Assembly: GCF_024494565.1 (NCBI RefSeq)
Contig: NZ_JANHDN010000002.1
Coordinates: 310,001 to 374,000 of the forward strand
From: Halorubrum rutilum
GTDB taxonomy: Archaea > Halobacteriota > Halobacteria > Halobacteriales > Haloferacaceae
Length of the DNA stretch: 64,000 nucleotides
Reading direction: 5' to 3'
The position numbers were made by a program, and so were the translations under genes. Below the pieces are notes generated by a model that worked only from the letters and a program-made list of their open reading frames with translations, was not told where the DNA came from and made no database searches. Every line of letters starts with the position of its first letter. Position 1 is the first letter of the stretch. Of this stretch, positions 17,467 to 26,050 are shown one piece after another.

Positions 17467-17807
17467 TGGGGTATCGCATTCTCGCTGACGAAAACGTCGA
17501 GCAGGCGACGATCAATTATCTGCGGAAACTCGGTCGCGATGTCGAGTGGGTCGGCGATGTGGCGGAACTCAATCTCGGCACCGACGATAGGTCGATCGCT
17601 GTGTACGGACGCGAGACGAGCCGTCTCGTTCTCACCCAAGATGACGACTTCTTCACTCAGATCGACATCGAAGACACTGCTGGAATCCTCTTTCAGAAGG
17701 ATCAGGCGCTTTCGGCCCGAGAGGTGGGAGATGTCGTACACGAACTCTCCGAGCATATCGACCAGTCTGACGTGACGCTCGAATACGTGAGTCGAAACTG
17801 GCTGTAA
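17466..17807 (+). CDS. DUF5615 PIN-like toxin
   Basis: A 113-residue PIN-like protein: ILADENVEQATINYLRKLGRDV is family-typical at the N-terminus and VLTQDDDFF matches the conserved T-x-D-x-D-F segment. The ATG overlaps the antitoxin stop by one base. Repeat copy D follows 32 bp after its stop. Confidence 0.85.
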   Translation: MGYRILADENVEQATINYLRKLGRDVEWVGDVAELNLGTDDRSIAVYGRETSRLVLTQDDDFFTQIDIEDTAGILFQKDQALSAREVGDVVHELSEHIDQSDVTLEYVSRNWL

Positions 17808-17839
17808 AACTGCCGTTGGGAGCTAATAGCACACTTGAA

Positions 17840-17896
17840 ATGTACGCCCGCGACACTACCGGACGAAAATCTACTAGTAGGCTCGGTGAAAGTGAA
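17840..17896 (+). repeat. cassette-array hairpin repeat, copy D
   Basis: Fourth full copy, same orientation, 766 bp after copy C. It can fold as CACTACCG against CGGT-GAA-AGTG with a three-base bulge, enclosing the perfect palindrome CTACTAGTAG. It separates the third toxin-antitoxin pair from a lower-GC segment. Confidence 0.88.
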
Positions 17897-18308
17897 GTAA
17901 CGGTTTAGAAGACTATATACTCCCAAAATCAGTAGATCCAGTCAAACCTATAGATCAAGTGCTTACTGCCCACGAACGCGTTTCGGCCCAGATGAATATC
18001 TGTAACGGTACTGAGACCAGACTGCTGAGGGAACTCGATCAAATGGGTATCTGTCCGGTTTCGGCCAGTGGGCTGAGTGAAAAGAGTGACTGTTGGAATC
18101 TTCTGTCAGTGATACAACAGGGGCGACTGCAGTTAGTACAGGGGATTCAGGTACCGATACCAAATGCTGACCTCTCCACAGTATGTCAGTAGCACCGTGC
18201 AAAATACAGAGCTTACAGTCAACAGATACGAACCGTTCTTTGAATAATCCTCGGCTGAACCAACCGCTCAGTGAGTGTGCGTAATGGCCATCTACAGTAG
18301 GATGGGTA
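17897..18308. other. lower-GC stretch without a convincing gene
   Basis: About 410 bp between repeat copy D and the glycosyltransferase stop. GC is visibly lower than in the flanking chromosome. Short open frames exist on both strands but lack haloarchaeal acidic composition, a promoter or similarity, so none is called. Confidence 0.5.
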
Positions 18309-19520
18309 CTATGGCTGACGGGGTTCGACGGGCTCAGTTTCCTCAGTAGTCTGTTCGGAATCGGTATGCTTCTCAGTGACGGCGATCTCGGCAGCCCTAC
18401 TATCCTCAACTTCGGCAGGTGGCACCTTTTGGGTGACACGGAACTCAGTGGTCGGTTGAAAGATCGCCCAGAATGCACCTGCTGCGTGGATGATTGCTAC
18501 CAGTGGGATAGTCACGAGCAGGGCCGCTAAAACGAGTGGGCGTTCACCGTAGTACCAGTACCCGAGGACAGCCCACCCGAACAGTCCCACTAATTGAAAC
18601 AGAATTCCATAGCCGTACACAACAGGGAATAGCACGACAGTCACCGGCGTCACCAGCGGCAGCGCGAGCAGTGGTGACACGAAGACCAGTCCCCAAGCAG
18701 CATTTCGCATTAACGACAACAGTTGATACCGCCGGGGCAAGAGATGGGAATCACGGGCCGCCCCGGAGATCCAACGACGACGCTGGTAGATCATCTCTCG
18801 AACTGATGGCGGGGCTTGGTTCATAGCGCGGATGTTGAGAAACTGAAAGGCACACTCACCAGCCTGGAAGGCCCGCCAGACGAAGTTCGTGTCTTCGGTG
18901 ACGGTGTTCACGTCCCAAGTGATCTGATCTTCAAGTTCCTTTCTGACAGCGATTCCCCCTCCCCATGCATACAGTGGATACCGAAACTTCGGGAATACGG
19001 CTTGTTCCAACTGGAAACCCATCCTAAATATCTCTGCAAAGTACGTGAGCCACGAGTCGCTCCTGATCGGTTGTTCGGAAAGTTGGACAATGTCAGCATC
19101 CGGCAACCCATGGAACTCTCGCAAGAGCGTATCCTCGTCCAAATACAGGATATACGATGCATTACAGTTCAACTCTCGTCTAGCCCACTCCAGCGCTCGG
19201 CCCTTCCGTGTGGCCTCACACTCAAACTCAGAAGGGACGACACATACCTCTGCACCATCGATGGTAATCGGTCGTTCAGCAATGACCCGAATAGTGTCCA
19301 GTTCTGTGGGTAGTTGGTCGACGGTGGCTTGGACGACACGTTCAGCCGCTACGGTCATCACTCGAACCTCAACCTCTGCGGGTTCGTGCTCTATCGCCCC
19401 ACGGCGAGCACGGCCAATAATCACAATCTCAATGAGCCAAAAGACTGTAGCGACAAAGAAGATCGTCAGCACTGTCCAAGCGAACAGTGTGAAAAGCAAA
19501 TTCGCCAGCTGATAATCCAT
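18309..19520 (-). CDS. membrane-bound family 2-type glycosyltransferase
   Basis: A 403-residue protein with one N-terminal membrane helix (about 8-33), a glycosyltransferase domain and about four helices after residue 270. Catalytic signatures are YLDEDT (DxD-like), TEDTNF and QRRRW, the last being the QxxRW motif of processive cellulose/hyaluronan synthase-like enzymes. It probably adds sugar at the cell membrane to polysaccharide or lipid; donor unknown. It is the only minus-strand gene in the array. Confidence 0.85.
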   Translation of the reverse strand: MDYQLANLLFTLFAWTVLTIFFVATVFWLIEIVIIGRARRGAIEHEPAEVEVRVMTVAAERVVQATVDQLPTELDTIRVIAERPITIDGAEVCVVPSEFECEATRKGRALEWARRELNCNASYILYLDEDTLLREFHGLPDADIVQLSEQPIRSDSWLTYFAEIFRMGFQLEQAVFPKFRYPLYAWGGGIAVRKELEDQITWDVNTVTEDTNFVWRAFQAGECAFQFLNIRAMNQAPPSVREMIYQRRRWISGAARDSHLLPRRYQLLSLMRNAAWGLVFVSPLLALPLVTPVTVVLFPVVYGYGILFQLVGLFGWAVLGYWYYGERPLVLAALLVTIPLVAIIHAAGAFWAIFQPTTEFRVTQKVPPAEVEDSRAAEIAVTEKHTDSEQTTEETEPVEPRQP

Positions 19521-19903
19521 TACCGTCCTTTAGATCGCTTGTTAATAATATATTGCTCCTCATATCTTTACCAGCAGATCCAGCAAGTCGGCCACAGGAT
19601 CGGTCGAGCACCAGTTTGTCGTTACGGGTCTGTGCCGGTTTTCTAACGGTTAGTAGCCTTGGGCTAACCGATCTCTGCTGGATCAGTCTCTACCAATCCA
19701 AGTACTCGCGGAATGCCAATCATCCGGTGACCGATACGCGCCCTGTATTCAGCAGCGTCTCTGAGATTTCTTCAGCTTCTGACAAAAACGCGTGTGAGAT
19801 ACAGAGAGTGAAGTCAGTACAAGATATGTGTGGGCGCGAGCGGTTGAGCAGAGTGATTCACACCGCAAATACAAAGCCGGTGGCAAACCGGAGTGATATA
19901 GAT

Positions 19904-20119
19904 ATGATAGTGATTGAGTGCCCTGATTGTCCTGCTGATCTCGCCAGCGATGAGGTAGGAGATGAGTGCCCAGAGTGTGGTGGAAATCTAACTGAGGGGA
20001 ACATCCTGATGGTAGACTTCGTAATAAAGTGTAACGAGTGTAAGACAAGAATTGGGATTCAAAACCTCGATCAGAGCGGCCAATGCCCAGAATGCGGGCA
20101 GTATAGTGGGTTCGGTTAA
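19904..20119 (+). CDS. double zinc-ribbon small protein
   Basis: A 71-residue protein with four CxxC pairs (Cys6/9, 22/25, 43/46, 61/64), enough for two zinc ribbons. The ATG at 19904 is preceded by AGTGATATAG, which could be a promoter element. Many haloarchaeal proteins of this size and type are known, function unknown; nucleic-acid or protein binding is likely. Divergent from the glycosyltransferase gene. Confidence 0.7.
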   Translation: MIVIECPDCPADLASDEVGDECPECGGNLTEGNILMVDFVIKCNECKTRIGIQNLDQSGQCPECGQYSGFG

Positions 20120-20601
20120 TATATTCGGTGTTTCTTAGCTCCGACCTGTATTCGATGGATATGTGCATTGTATGTAGCACGGATCTTCAAACATATCAGA
20201 CATATTTGTACTCTCGTCAGACATCATTCCAGGCTCGTCATCATCGACTGTTCACCCGAGAATACGACGAGGATAGGGATCAGTATGGGATCTCTTGTCT
20301 CAACAGTAGGCTACAATCAATACTACAAATATTATTTTCAAATAATTCTAATAACACACTCAAAATGTACGCCCGCGACACTAACGACCGGTCTCATCTC
20401 CGGCGGCGTGCCGCGTCGACCGGGAAACCCTCGTGGCGGGCGGTCGCCTGCGCGGCGACGGGCGGGTCGCGTCAGCGACCGGATGTCACGCGCCTGGGTT
20501 CTCCGCGCTGTCATCGCTCCCATCGGGGAGTACTCGGGCGGGGACTGAGGGCGCGCATCACGCGGTAACCGGCGAACGCTCTTAAACAGTCGGTTGAGAG
20601 T
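20120..20601. other. gene-free interval holding the array's right end
   Basis: The first 245 bp are AT-rich, with runs such as ACAAATATTATTTTC. At 20365 the truncated repeat copy E occurs, and from about 20384 the sequence turns sharply GC-rich, as in the flanking chromosome. No gene is convincing. Confidence 0.6.
20365..20383 (+). repeat. truncated hairpin repeat, copy E (left end only)
   Basis: The 19 bp ATGTACGCCCGCGACACTA is identical to the left end of copy D; similarity also reaches about 12 bp further left (ACACACT-like). After CACTA the sequence diverges completely and becomes GC-rich. It looks like the remnant of a repeat at the array's right boundary. Confidence 0.75.
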
Positions 20602-22281
20602 TTAGTCGTCCTGTTCCGCGCCGGCGACGAACACGCCCTCGCCGCCGTCTTCCTGCCGCTCCGAGACCGAGACCGGGTCGATCCCGCGGCGGGCGGCGTC
20701 GAACTCCGAGAGGAGGTACACCAGCCCGGCGAGCAGGGCGGCGCCGAGCGGGAGCAGCGCGAGCGGCGTCACCCGCGTCAGTCCCCAGACGACCAGCAGG
20801 AGGACGACGACCGCCGCGACCGTGACCGCGTAGTAGATCTGCGTCCGCACGTGGTCGATCAGGTCGGCGCCGGTGAACGTCGCCGAGAGGACGGTGGTGT
20901 CGGAGATCGGCGAGCTGTGGTCGCCGAAGATGGCGCCAGAGAAGATGACGCCGACCATCGCCGCCACGAGCGTGTGGCCCGCCGCGCCGCCGCCGCTGAT
21001 CTCCCACGCGATCGGGATCGCGATCGGGGTGACGATCCCCATCGTCCCCCACGAGGTGCCGGTCGAGAAGGCGATGACGCCGGCGACGACGAACACTAGG
21101 GCGGGCAGGAGCGCCGGCGAGACCGACCCCACGGCGGCGTTCGCGACGTACTCCCCGGTGCCGAGGGCGTCGATCGCCCCGCCGATCCCCCACGCGAGCA
21201 CGAGGATGGAGGCCGCGGTGAGCATAATCGAGAACCCGTCGATCGTGTACTCGGTCGCGTCGCCGGCGCCGAAGATGCCGTAGACCCTGCCGAGGACGAA
21301 CCCGCTGGCGACCATCGCGAACGAGCCGATCATGAGCGCCACCTCGTACGAGGCGTTGAGCGCGGCGTCCCACAGCCGGCCGCCGGCCGCGCCGAGCTCG
21401 CCGGCGAGGAGGTCGCCGCCGAAGCCGACCGGCGAGAACTCGCCGGACCACAGGGCGGTCGCGACCGTGACGGCGACGAGCACCGCCACGGGGACGAAGA
21501 AGTTGACGAGCCGCGGCGTCGACGCCGGCGGCTCGCCGAGCTCGCCCGCGACGTCCTGCATCGGCACGGCCTCGTCGCGGGTCACCTTCCCTGAGGTCCA
21601 CGAGCGGTGCTCGGCCGTCAGCATCTCGCCGTAGTCCCGGCCAGACCCCACGATCAGGAGGACCATCACGATTGCGAGGATCGCGTACATGTTGAACGGG
21701 ATCGACGAGACGAACACCTCGAACGTGCCGGGACGGTTCGCCTCGGCGACCCCGGCGGCCTCGTACCCCTCGCCGATGAGCGAGAGCTGGAAGGCGACCC
21801 ACGAGGAGATCCCCAGCGTCGCCACCGGCGCCGCCGTCGAGTCGACGACGTACGAGAGCTTCTCGCGGGAGATCCGGAGGCGGTCGGAGACGTCCTTCAT
21901 CGCCGAGCCGACGATGGCGGTGTTCGCGTAGTCGTCGAAGAAGAGGACGATCCCGAGCCCCCAGGCGACGAGCCCGGCCTGCCGCTGAGAGTCGAGGCGG
22001 TCGAGCGCCCAGTCGCGGACCGCGGCGGTGCCGCCGAGGTTCCACACCATGGCGACGCCGGAGCCGAGCAGCAGCGTGAAGACGAGGATGGTCGCCTGGA
22101 ACTCGTCGGACACCGCCGCGACGATCCACTCGAACGTCTGGACGATCCCGAGCCCGCCCGTGACGATGACGGCCCCCGACCAGACGCCGAGGAACAGCGA
22201 CAGCACCGCCTTGCGGGTGATCACCGCGAGGACGATCGCGAGCAACGGCGGGGCGACGGACAGCGCTCCGAACCCGGTCAT
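20602..22281 (-). CDS. nhaC: NhaC-type Na+/H+ antiporter
   Basis: A 559-residue membrane protein with 11-12 predicted segments. The conserved FFDDYANTAIVG segment, a GTSWGTMG stretch and IFGDHSSPISDT are typical of the NhaC family, which exchanges Na+ for H+ across the membrane. The ATG at 22281 is preferred over a GTG two codons earlier because ATTAAATAC lies about 25 nt upstream. Substrate could be another cation or amino-acid pair in some members. Confidence 0.9.
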   Translation of the reverse strand: MTGFGALSVAPPLLAIVLAVITRKAVLSLFLGVWSGAVIVTGGLGIVQTFEWIVAAVSDEFQATILVFTLLLGSGVAMVWNLGGTAAVRDWALDRLDSQRQAGLVAWGLGIVLFFDDYANTAIVGSAMKDVSDRLRISREKLSYVVDSTAAPVATLGISSWVAFQLSLIGEGYEAAGVAEANRPGTFEVFVSSIPFNMYAILAIVMVLLIVGSGRDYGEMLTAEHRSWTSGKVTRDEAVPMQDVAGELGEPPASTPRLVNFFVPVAVLVAVTVATALWSGEFSPVGFGGDLLAGELGAAGGRLWDAALNASYEVALMIGSFAMVASGFVLGRVYGIFGAGDATEYTIDGFSIMLTAASILVLAWGIGGAIDALGTGEYVANAAVGSVSPALLPALVFVVAGVIAFSTGTSWGTMGIVTPIAIPIAWEISGGGAAGHTLVAAMVGVIFSGAIFGDHSSPISDTTVLSATFTGADLIDHVRTQIYYAVTVAAVVVLLLVVWGLTRVTPLALLPLGAALLAGLVYLLSEFDAARRGIDPVSVSERQEDGGEGVFVAGAEQDD

Positions 22282-22302
22282 TGGCACCTACTCTCGCACG
22301 CG

Positions 22303-22312
22303 AGTATTTAAT
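22303..22312 (-). promoter_or_regulatory. TATA-like box of the NhaC-type gene
   Basis: On the minus strand GTATTAAATA lies about 22-30 nt before the ATG at 22281, in otherwise GC-rich sequence; a leaderless message is expected. Confidence 0.5.
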
Positions 22313-22535
22313 ACCACCCGTGGGTCCGGACTGACGGATCCCGCGGCACGCGGCGCGTTCGGGAACCGATCTCGGGTCGAGGGCGCTCACGGCGACCGTT
22401 CGTCGGTCTCCTTCCGGTCTCGGTCGGCGTCTCGGCGATCCGGACGACCGGTCCGACGCGGCGACTCCCTCCCTCGACCGGCGGATTCGGCGCGTATCCG
22501 AACGCACTTACGTCCCTGTGACCGACCCACGCGCA

Positions 22536-23582
22536 ATGTCTGTACGAGTCGGCATCCTCGGTGCCACCGGCGCCGTGGGTCAGCGGTTCATCCAGTTGCT
22601 CGACGACCACCCGACGTTCGACCTCGCGGCCGTCACCGCGAGCGCGGACAGCGCCGGGAAGACGTACCGAGAGGCCGCCAAGTGGCGCGTGGACACTCCC
22701 ATCCCCGACGGGGTCGCGGAGATGACGGTCGCGGAGACGACGCCCGCGGGGATCGCGGACGCCGACGTCGACCTCCTGTTCTCGTCGCTGCCGTCGGGGG
22801 TCGCCGCCGAGGTCGAGCCGGCCTTCCTCGACGAGGGGTACGTGGTCTCCTCGAACTCCTCGAACGACCGCATGGCGGCCGACGTCCCCCTCACGATCCC
22901 CGAGATCAACCCCGGCCACCTCGACCTCATCGAGGTCCAGCGCGACGAGCGGGGCTGGGACGGCGCCCTCGTGAAGAACCCGAACTGCTCGACGATCACG
23001 ATGGTCCCCACGCTCGCGGCGATCGACCGGTTCGGGATCGAGAGCGTCCGCGTCTCCACCCTGCAGGCGGTCTCCGGCGCGGGCTACTCCGGCGTCACCT
23101 CGATGGAGATCATCGACAACGCCATCCCGCACATCGGCGGCGAGGAGGACAAGATGGAGACGGAGTCCCGGAAGCTCCTCGGCGAGTTCGACGGCGCTGA
23201 GGTCCACCTCCACGGGGCCGACGTGGCCGCCTCCTGTAACCGGATCCCGACGCTCGACGGCCACCTAGAGAACGTCTTCGTCGAGTTCGCCGAGGACCCC
23301 TCGCCCGCGGCCCTCCGCGAGGCGATGCGCTCGTTCGAGGGCGTCGGCTCGCTCCCGAGCTCGCCCGACCAGCTCATCAAGGTGTTCGGCGAGGACGAGC
23401 CGGAGCGACCGCAGCCCCGCCTCGACCGCACGTACGCGGACGGGATGGGCATCGTCGCCGGCGGCGTCCAGTCGACGGACGCCGGCGCGAAGTACAACTG
23501 CCTCGCGCACAACACGATCCGGGGCGCCGCGGGCGCCTCGCTGCTCAACGGCGAGCTGCTCGTCGAGGAAGGGTACGTCTGA
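22536..23582 (+). CDS. asd: aspartate-semialdehyde dehydrogenase
   Basis: A 348-residue enzyme that reduces aspartyl phosphate to aspartate semialdehyde, the branch point to lysine, threonine and methionine. The NADP-binding GATGAVGQ is at 9-16, and the catalytic cysteine is Cys151 in NPNCST. The length and motifs fit the archaeal/fungal type. The ATG before the dinucleotide fold is used rather than an in-frame GTG 18 nt upstream. Confidence 0.95.
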   Translation: MSVRVGILGATGAVGQRFIQLLDDHPTFDLAAVTASADSAGKTYREAAKWRVDTPIPDGVAEMTVAETTPAGIADADVDLLFSSLPSGVAAEVEPAFLDEGYVVSSNSSNDRMAADVPLTIPEINPGHLDLIEVQRDERGWDGALVKNPNCSTITMVPTLAAIDRFGIESVRVSTLQAVSGAGYSGVTSMEIIDNAIPHIGGEEDKMETESRKLLGEFDGAEVHLHGADVAASCNRIPTLDGHLENVFVEFAEDPSPAALREAMRSFEGVGSLPSSPDQLIKVFGEDEPERPQPRLDRTYADGMGIVAGGVQSTDAGAKYNCLAHNTIRGAAGASLLNGELLVEEGYV

Positions 23583-23634
23583 GCGGCCCCGACCGTTACC
23601 GATTTCACACTCGGCCGTCAGCCTCCCGCTCGTC

Positions 23635-23841
23635 ATGTCAGAGACGATCCGATCCCTCCGCCGGGGCGTCGCCCTCCTCCTGCTTCCGCTGTCCGGATCG
23701 ACGACGCTGCCCGCGTTCGTCGAGTCCGCGCTCCCCGGCCTCTCGGACGTCCTCGGCGTCGCGCTGTTCGTCGCCGCCGTCGCGTACCTCGTCGTCAGCG
23801 TCGGGAGACAGGCGGTCTCGGCGGCCGACACGCCGCTGTAA
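23635..23841 (+). CDS. small two-helix membrane protein
   Basis: A 68-residue hydrophobic protein with predicted helices at about 10-30 and 38-60 and a short charged N-terminus. It follows asd after 52 nt. No family recognised. Confidence 0.55.
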   Translation: MSETIRSLRRGVALLLLPLSGSTTLPAFVESALPGLSDVLGVALFVAAVAYLVVSVGRQAVSAADTPL

Positions 23842-23879
23842 CCGGGCGATCGGAGGGTATCGGTCCCGCGGGCGGCGGC

Positions 23880-23911
23880 CCTACTTCCCCTCGGCGACCT
23901 ACTTCCCCTCG
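23880..23911 (-). repeat. 14 bp tandem repeat spanning the stop codon of the beta-oxidation gene
   Basis: CCTACTTCCCCTCG occurs at 23880-23893 and again at 23898-23911, an 18 bp period. On the minus strand each copy ends in GGGAAGTAG, so the gene's Glu-Gly-Lys-stop end is followed by a second copy of itself. Confidence 0.8.
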
Positions 23912-25902
23912 AACTCGGGCTCGCCGTCGCCCATGAACGCCGTGACGCCCTCCACGAGGTCGTCGGTGTTCATCACGTGACCGAAGCCCATCGCCTCCAC
24001 TTCGAGGCCGGCCTCGGCGTCCGTGCGGCCGGCGTGCATCGCGCGCTTCGTGTACTTCTGGGCGATCGGCGGGCCGGCGGCGAGCGACTCGGCCAGCTCG
24101 CGCCCGCGCTCGTCGAGCTCGTCGCCGGGGACGACCTCGTTGACGAAGCCGTACCCTTCGAGCGTCTCGGCGTCGTAGCGCTCGGCGGTGAAGATGATCT
24201 CCTTCGCGCGCCCCTCGCCGACGATCCGGGCGAGCCGCTGCGTGCCGCCCCATCCCGGGAGGAGCCCGAGGTCGTGTTCGGGCTGGCCGAGCTCCGAGCG
24301 CTCGGAGGCGACCCGCATGTCGGCCGCGGTCGCGAGCTCCATCCCGCCGCCGAGGCAGTAGCCGTCGATGGCGGCGACGACGGGCTTGTCGGACTCCTCC
24401 AGCTTGCCGAACGTCCGCTGGCCTCGTCGCGAGAGCTCGACGGCGTCGATCGGGTCCGCGCCGCCGGCGGCCATGCTCTGCACGTCGGCGCCGGCCGAGA
24501 ACGCGCGGTCGCCGGCGCCCGACAGCAGGATCGCGCGCACCTCGTCGTCCGCGTCGAGGCGGTCGATCGCGTCGCCGAGCTCGTCGAGCAGCTCCCCGCT
24601 GATCGTGTTCATCCGGTGGGGACGGTCGATCTCGACGTGTCCCACGCGGTCCTCGACGACGACGTTGAGGGCGTCGTAGTCGAGCGCGTCGCCCGCGCCG
24701 CCCTCGCCGTCGGCGCTCTCGGCGTCCCCGTCGCCTCCGCCGTGGAAGCCGCCGGCCTCGGCGGCCTCGCGCAGGTAGTCGGTCGCCTCGTAGCGCGCCT
24801 CGCCCGTCTCCTCGTGGAGCGCGTCGAGCACGTCGACGAGGGCCGGGAGGCCCTCGTCGTCGGCGAGCGTCGCCGGGCCGTCCGGGAAGCCGGCGCCGAG
24901 CGTCACGGCGCGGTCGATAGCGGGCGCGTCGGCGACGTCGTCCCCGATCAGGCCGGCGACCTCGTTGGCCATCACGGCGAGCAGGCGCCGGCGGACGTCC
25001 TCGTCGACCGCGTCCGAGGGGATGCGGGCGCCGTCGCCGTCCTCGTAGTCGTAGAACCCCTTCCCGGTCTTCTTGCCGAGCTCGTCGGCCTCGACCTTCT
25101 CGACGAGCAGCGGGCAGGGGCGGTACGCCTCGCCGAGGGTCTCGTGCATGTACTCCAGGACGTGGTACCCCACGTCGACGCCGACCTGGTCGGCGAGCTC
25201 GAACGAGCCCATCGGGAGCCCCATGCCGAACTTCGCCGTGGAGTCGACCGTCTCCATCGTCGCGTCGCCGGACTCGACGATCCACGCCGCCTCGTTCATC
25301 AGCGGGACCAGGATCCGGTTGACGACGAAGCCCGGGCTGTCCTTCCGGACGCGGACCGGGGTCTTCCCCATCGACTCCGCGAGCCCCTCGATCAGGTCGA
25401 GGGTGTCCTCCGAGGTGTGCTTCCCGGAGATGACCTCGACGAGGTCCATCCGCACCGGCGGGTTGAAGAAGTGCATGCCGCAGAAGCGCTCGGGGCGGTC
25501 GGTGACCTCGGAGAGCTCCGTGATCGAGAGGCTGGAGGTGTTGGTGACGAAGACCGCCTCCGCGGGCGCGTGCTCGACGACCTCGTCGTACACGTCCTTC
25601 TTGATCGCCATCTTCTCGGGGACGACCTCGACCACCACGTCGGCGTCGGCGAGCGACGCTTCGAGGTCGACGAACGTCTGGACGCGGTCGAGCGCCGCCT
25701 CGGCCTCGTCGTCGCCGATGCGGTCCCGCTCCGCGAGCTTGCCGAGCGACCACTCGATCTGGTCGTAGCCGTCCCGAACGAGCGCCTCTTCGATGTCCCG
25801 CAGCGACACGTCGTAGCCGGCGAGGGCGGCGACCTCCGCGATGCCGTGCCCCATGTTCCCGGCGCCGAGGACCGTCACGTGCTGGACGTCGTCGAGTTGC
25901 AT
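23899..25902 (-). CDS. fused 3-hydroxyacyl-CoA dehydrogenase / enoyl-CoA hydratase
   Basis: A 667-residue bifunctional beta-oxidation enzyme. The first half is the NAD-dependent dehydrogenase (GAGNMGHGIAE near residue 10, FFNPP, and its C-terminal helical domain), the second half a crotonase (HRMNTIS, then GAGDRAFSAGADVQ, and YCLGGGMELA at about 525). A Gly/Glu/Asp linker of about 25 residues joins them. The domain order is the reverse of bacterial FadB. An ATG 13 codons upstream (25941) has a TATA-like GTAAACTT at about -28 and is an alternative start. Confidence 0.93.
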   Translation of the reverse strand: MQLDDVQHVTVLGAGNMGHGIAEVAALAGYDVSLRDIEEALVRDGYDQIEWSLGKLAERDRIGDDEAEAALDRVQTFVDLEASLADADVVVEVVPEKMAIKKDVYDEVVEHAPAEAVFVTNTSSLSITELSEVTDRPERFCGMHFFNPPVRMDLVEVISGKHTSEDTLDLIEGLAESMGKTPVRVRKDSPGFVVNRILVPLMNEAAWIVESGDATMETVDSTAKFGMGLPMGSFELADQVGVDVGYHVLEYMHETLGEAYRPCPLLVEKVEADELGKKTGKGFYDYEDGDGARIPSDAVDEDVRRRLLAVMANEVAGLIGDDVADAPAIDRAVTLGAGFPDGPATLADDEGLPALVDVLDALHEETGEARYEATDYLREAAEAGGFHGGGDGDAESADGEGGAGDALDYDALNVVVEDRVGHVEIDRPHRMNTISGELLDELGDAIDRLDADDEVRAILLSGAGDRAFSAGADVQSMAAGGADPIDAVELSRRGQRTFGKLEESDKPVVAAIDGYCLGGGMELATAADMRVASERSELGQPEHDLGLLPGWGGTQRLARIVGEGRAKEIIFTAERYDAETLEGYGFVNEVVPGDELDERGRELAESLAAGPPIAQKYTKRAMHAGRTDAEAGLEVEAMGFGHVMNTDDLVEGVTAFMGDGEPEFEGK

Positions 25903-26050
25903 ACGAGACCGGTCGGAACCGCGGCGGTTGAACGTTTCCATCTTCCAAACGCGAAACCCGCGGCAAGTTTACGACCCCCGGAGCGCGCGGCGGGCGCGAC
26001 CGTCGCCGCGACCGAAACCGTCGGGTGGCTCCGGCTCGAACGCCCGGTCG

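Noticed and set aside
15431..17896. CRISPR array
   Set aside because: Repeats are about 800 bp apart with genes in between; no short spacers or cas genes.
17959..18192. 77-codon plus-strand frame after repeat copy D
   Set aside because: No acidic composition, promoter or family resemblance; opposite frames are equally open.
25903..25941. 13-codon longer N-terminus of the beta-oxidation fusion
   Set aside because: Not needed for the fold, although a TATA-like box would suit that start; kept as an alternative only.
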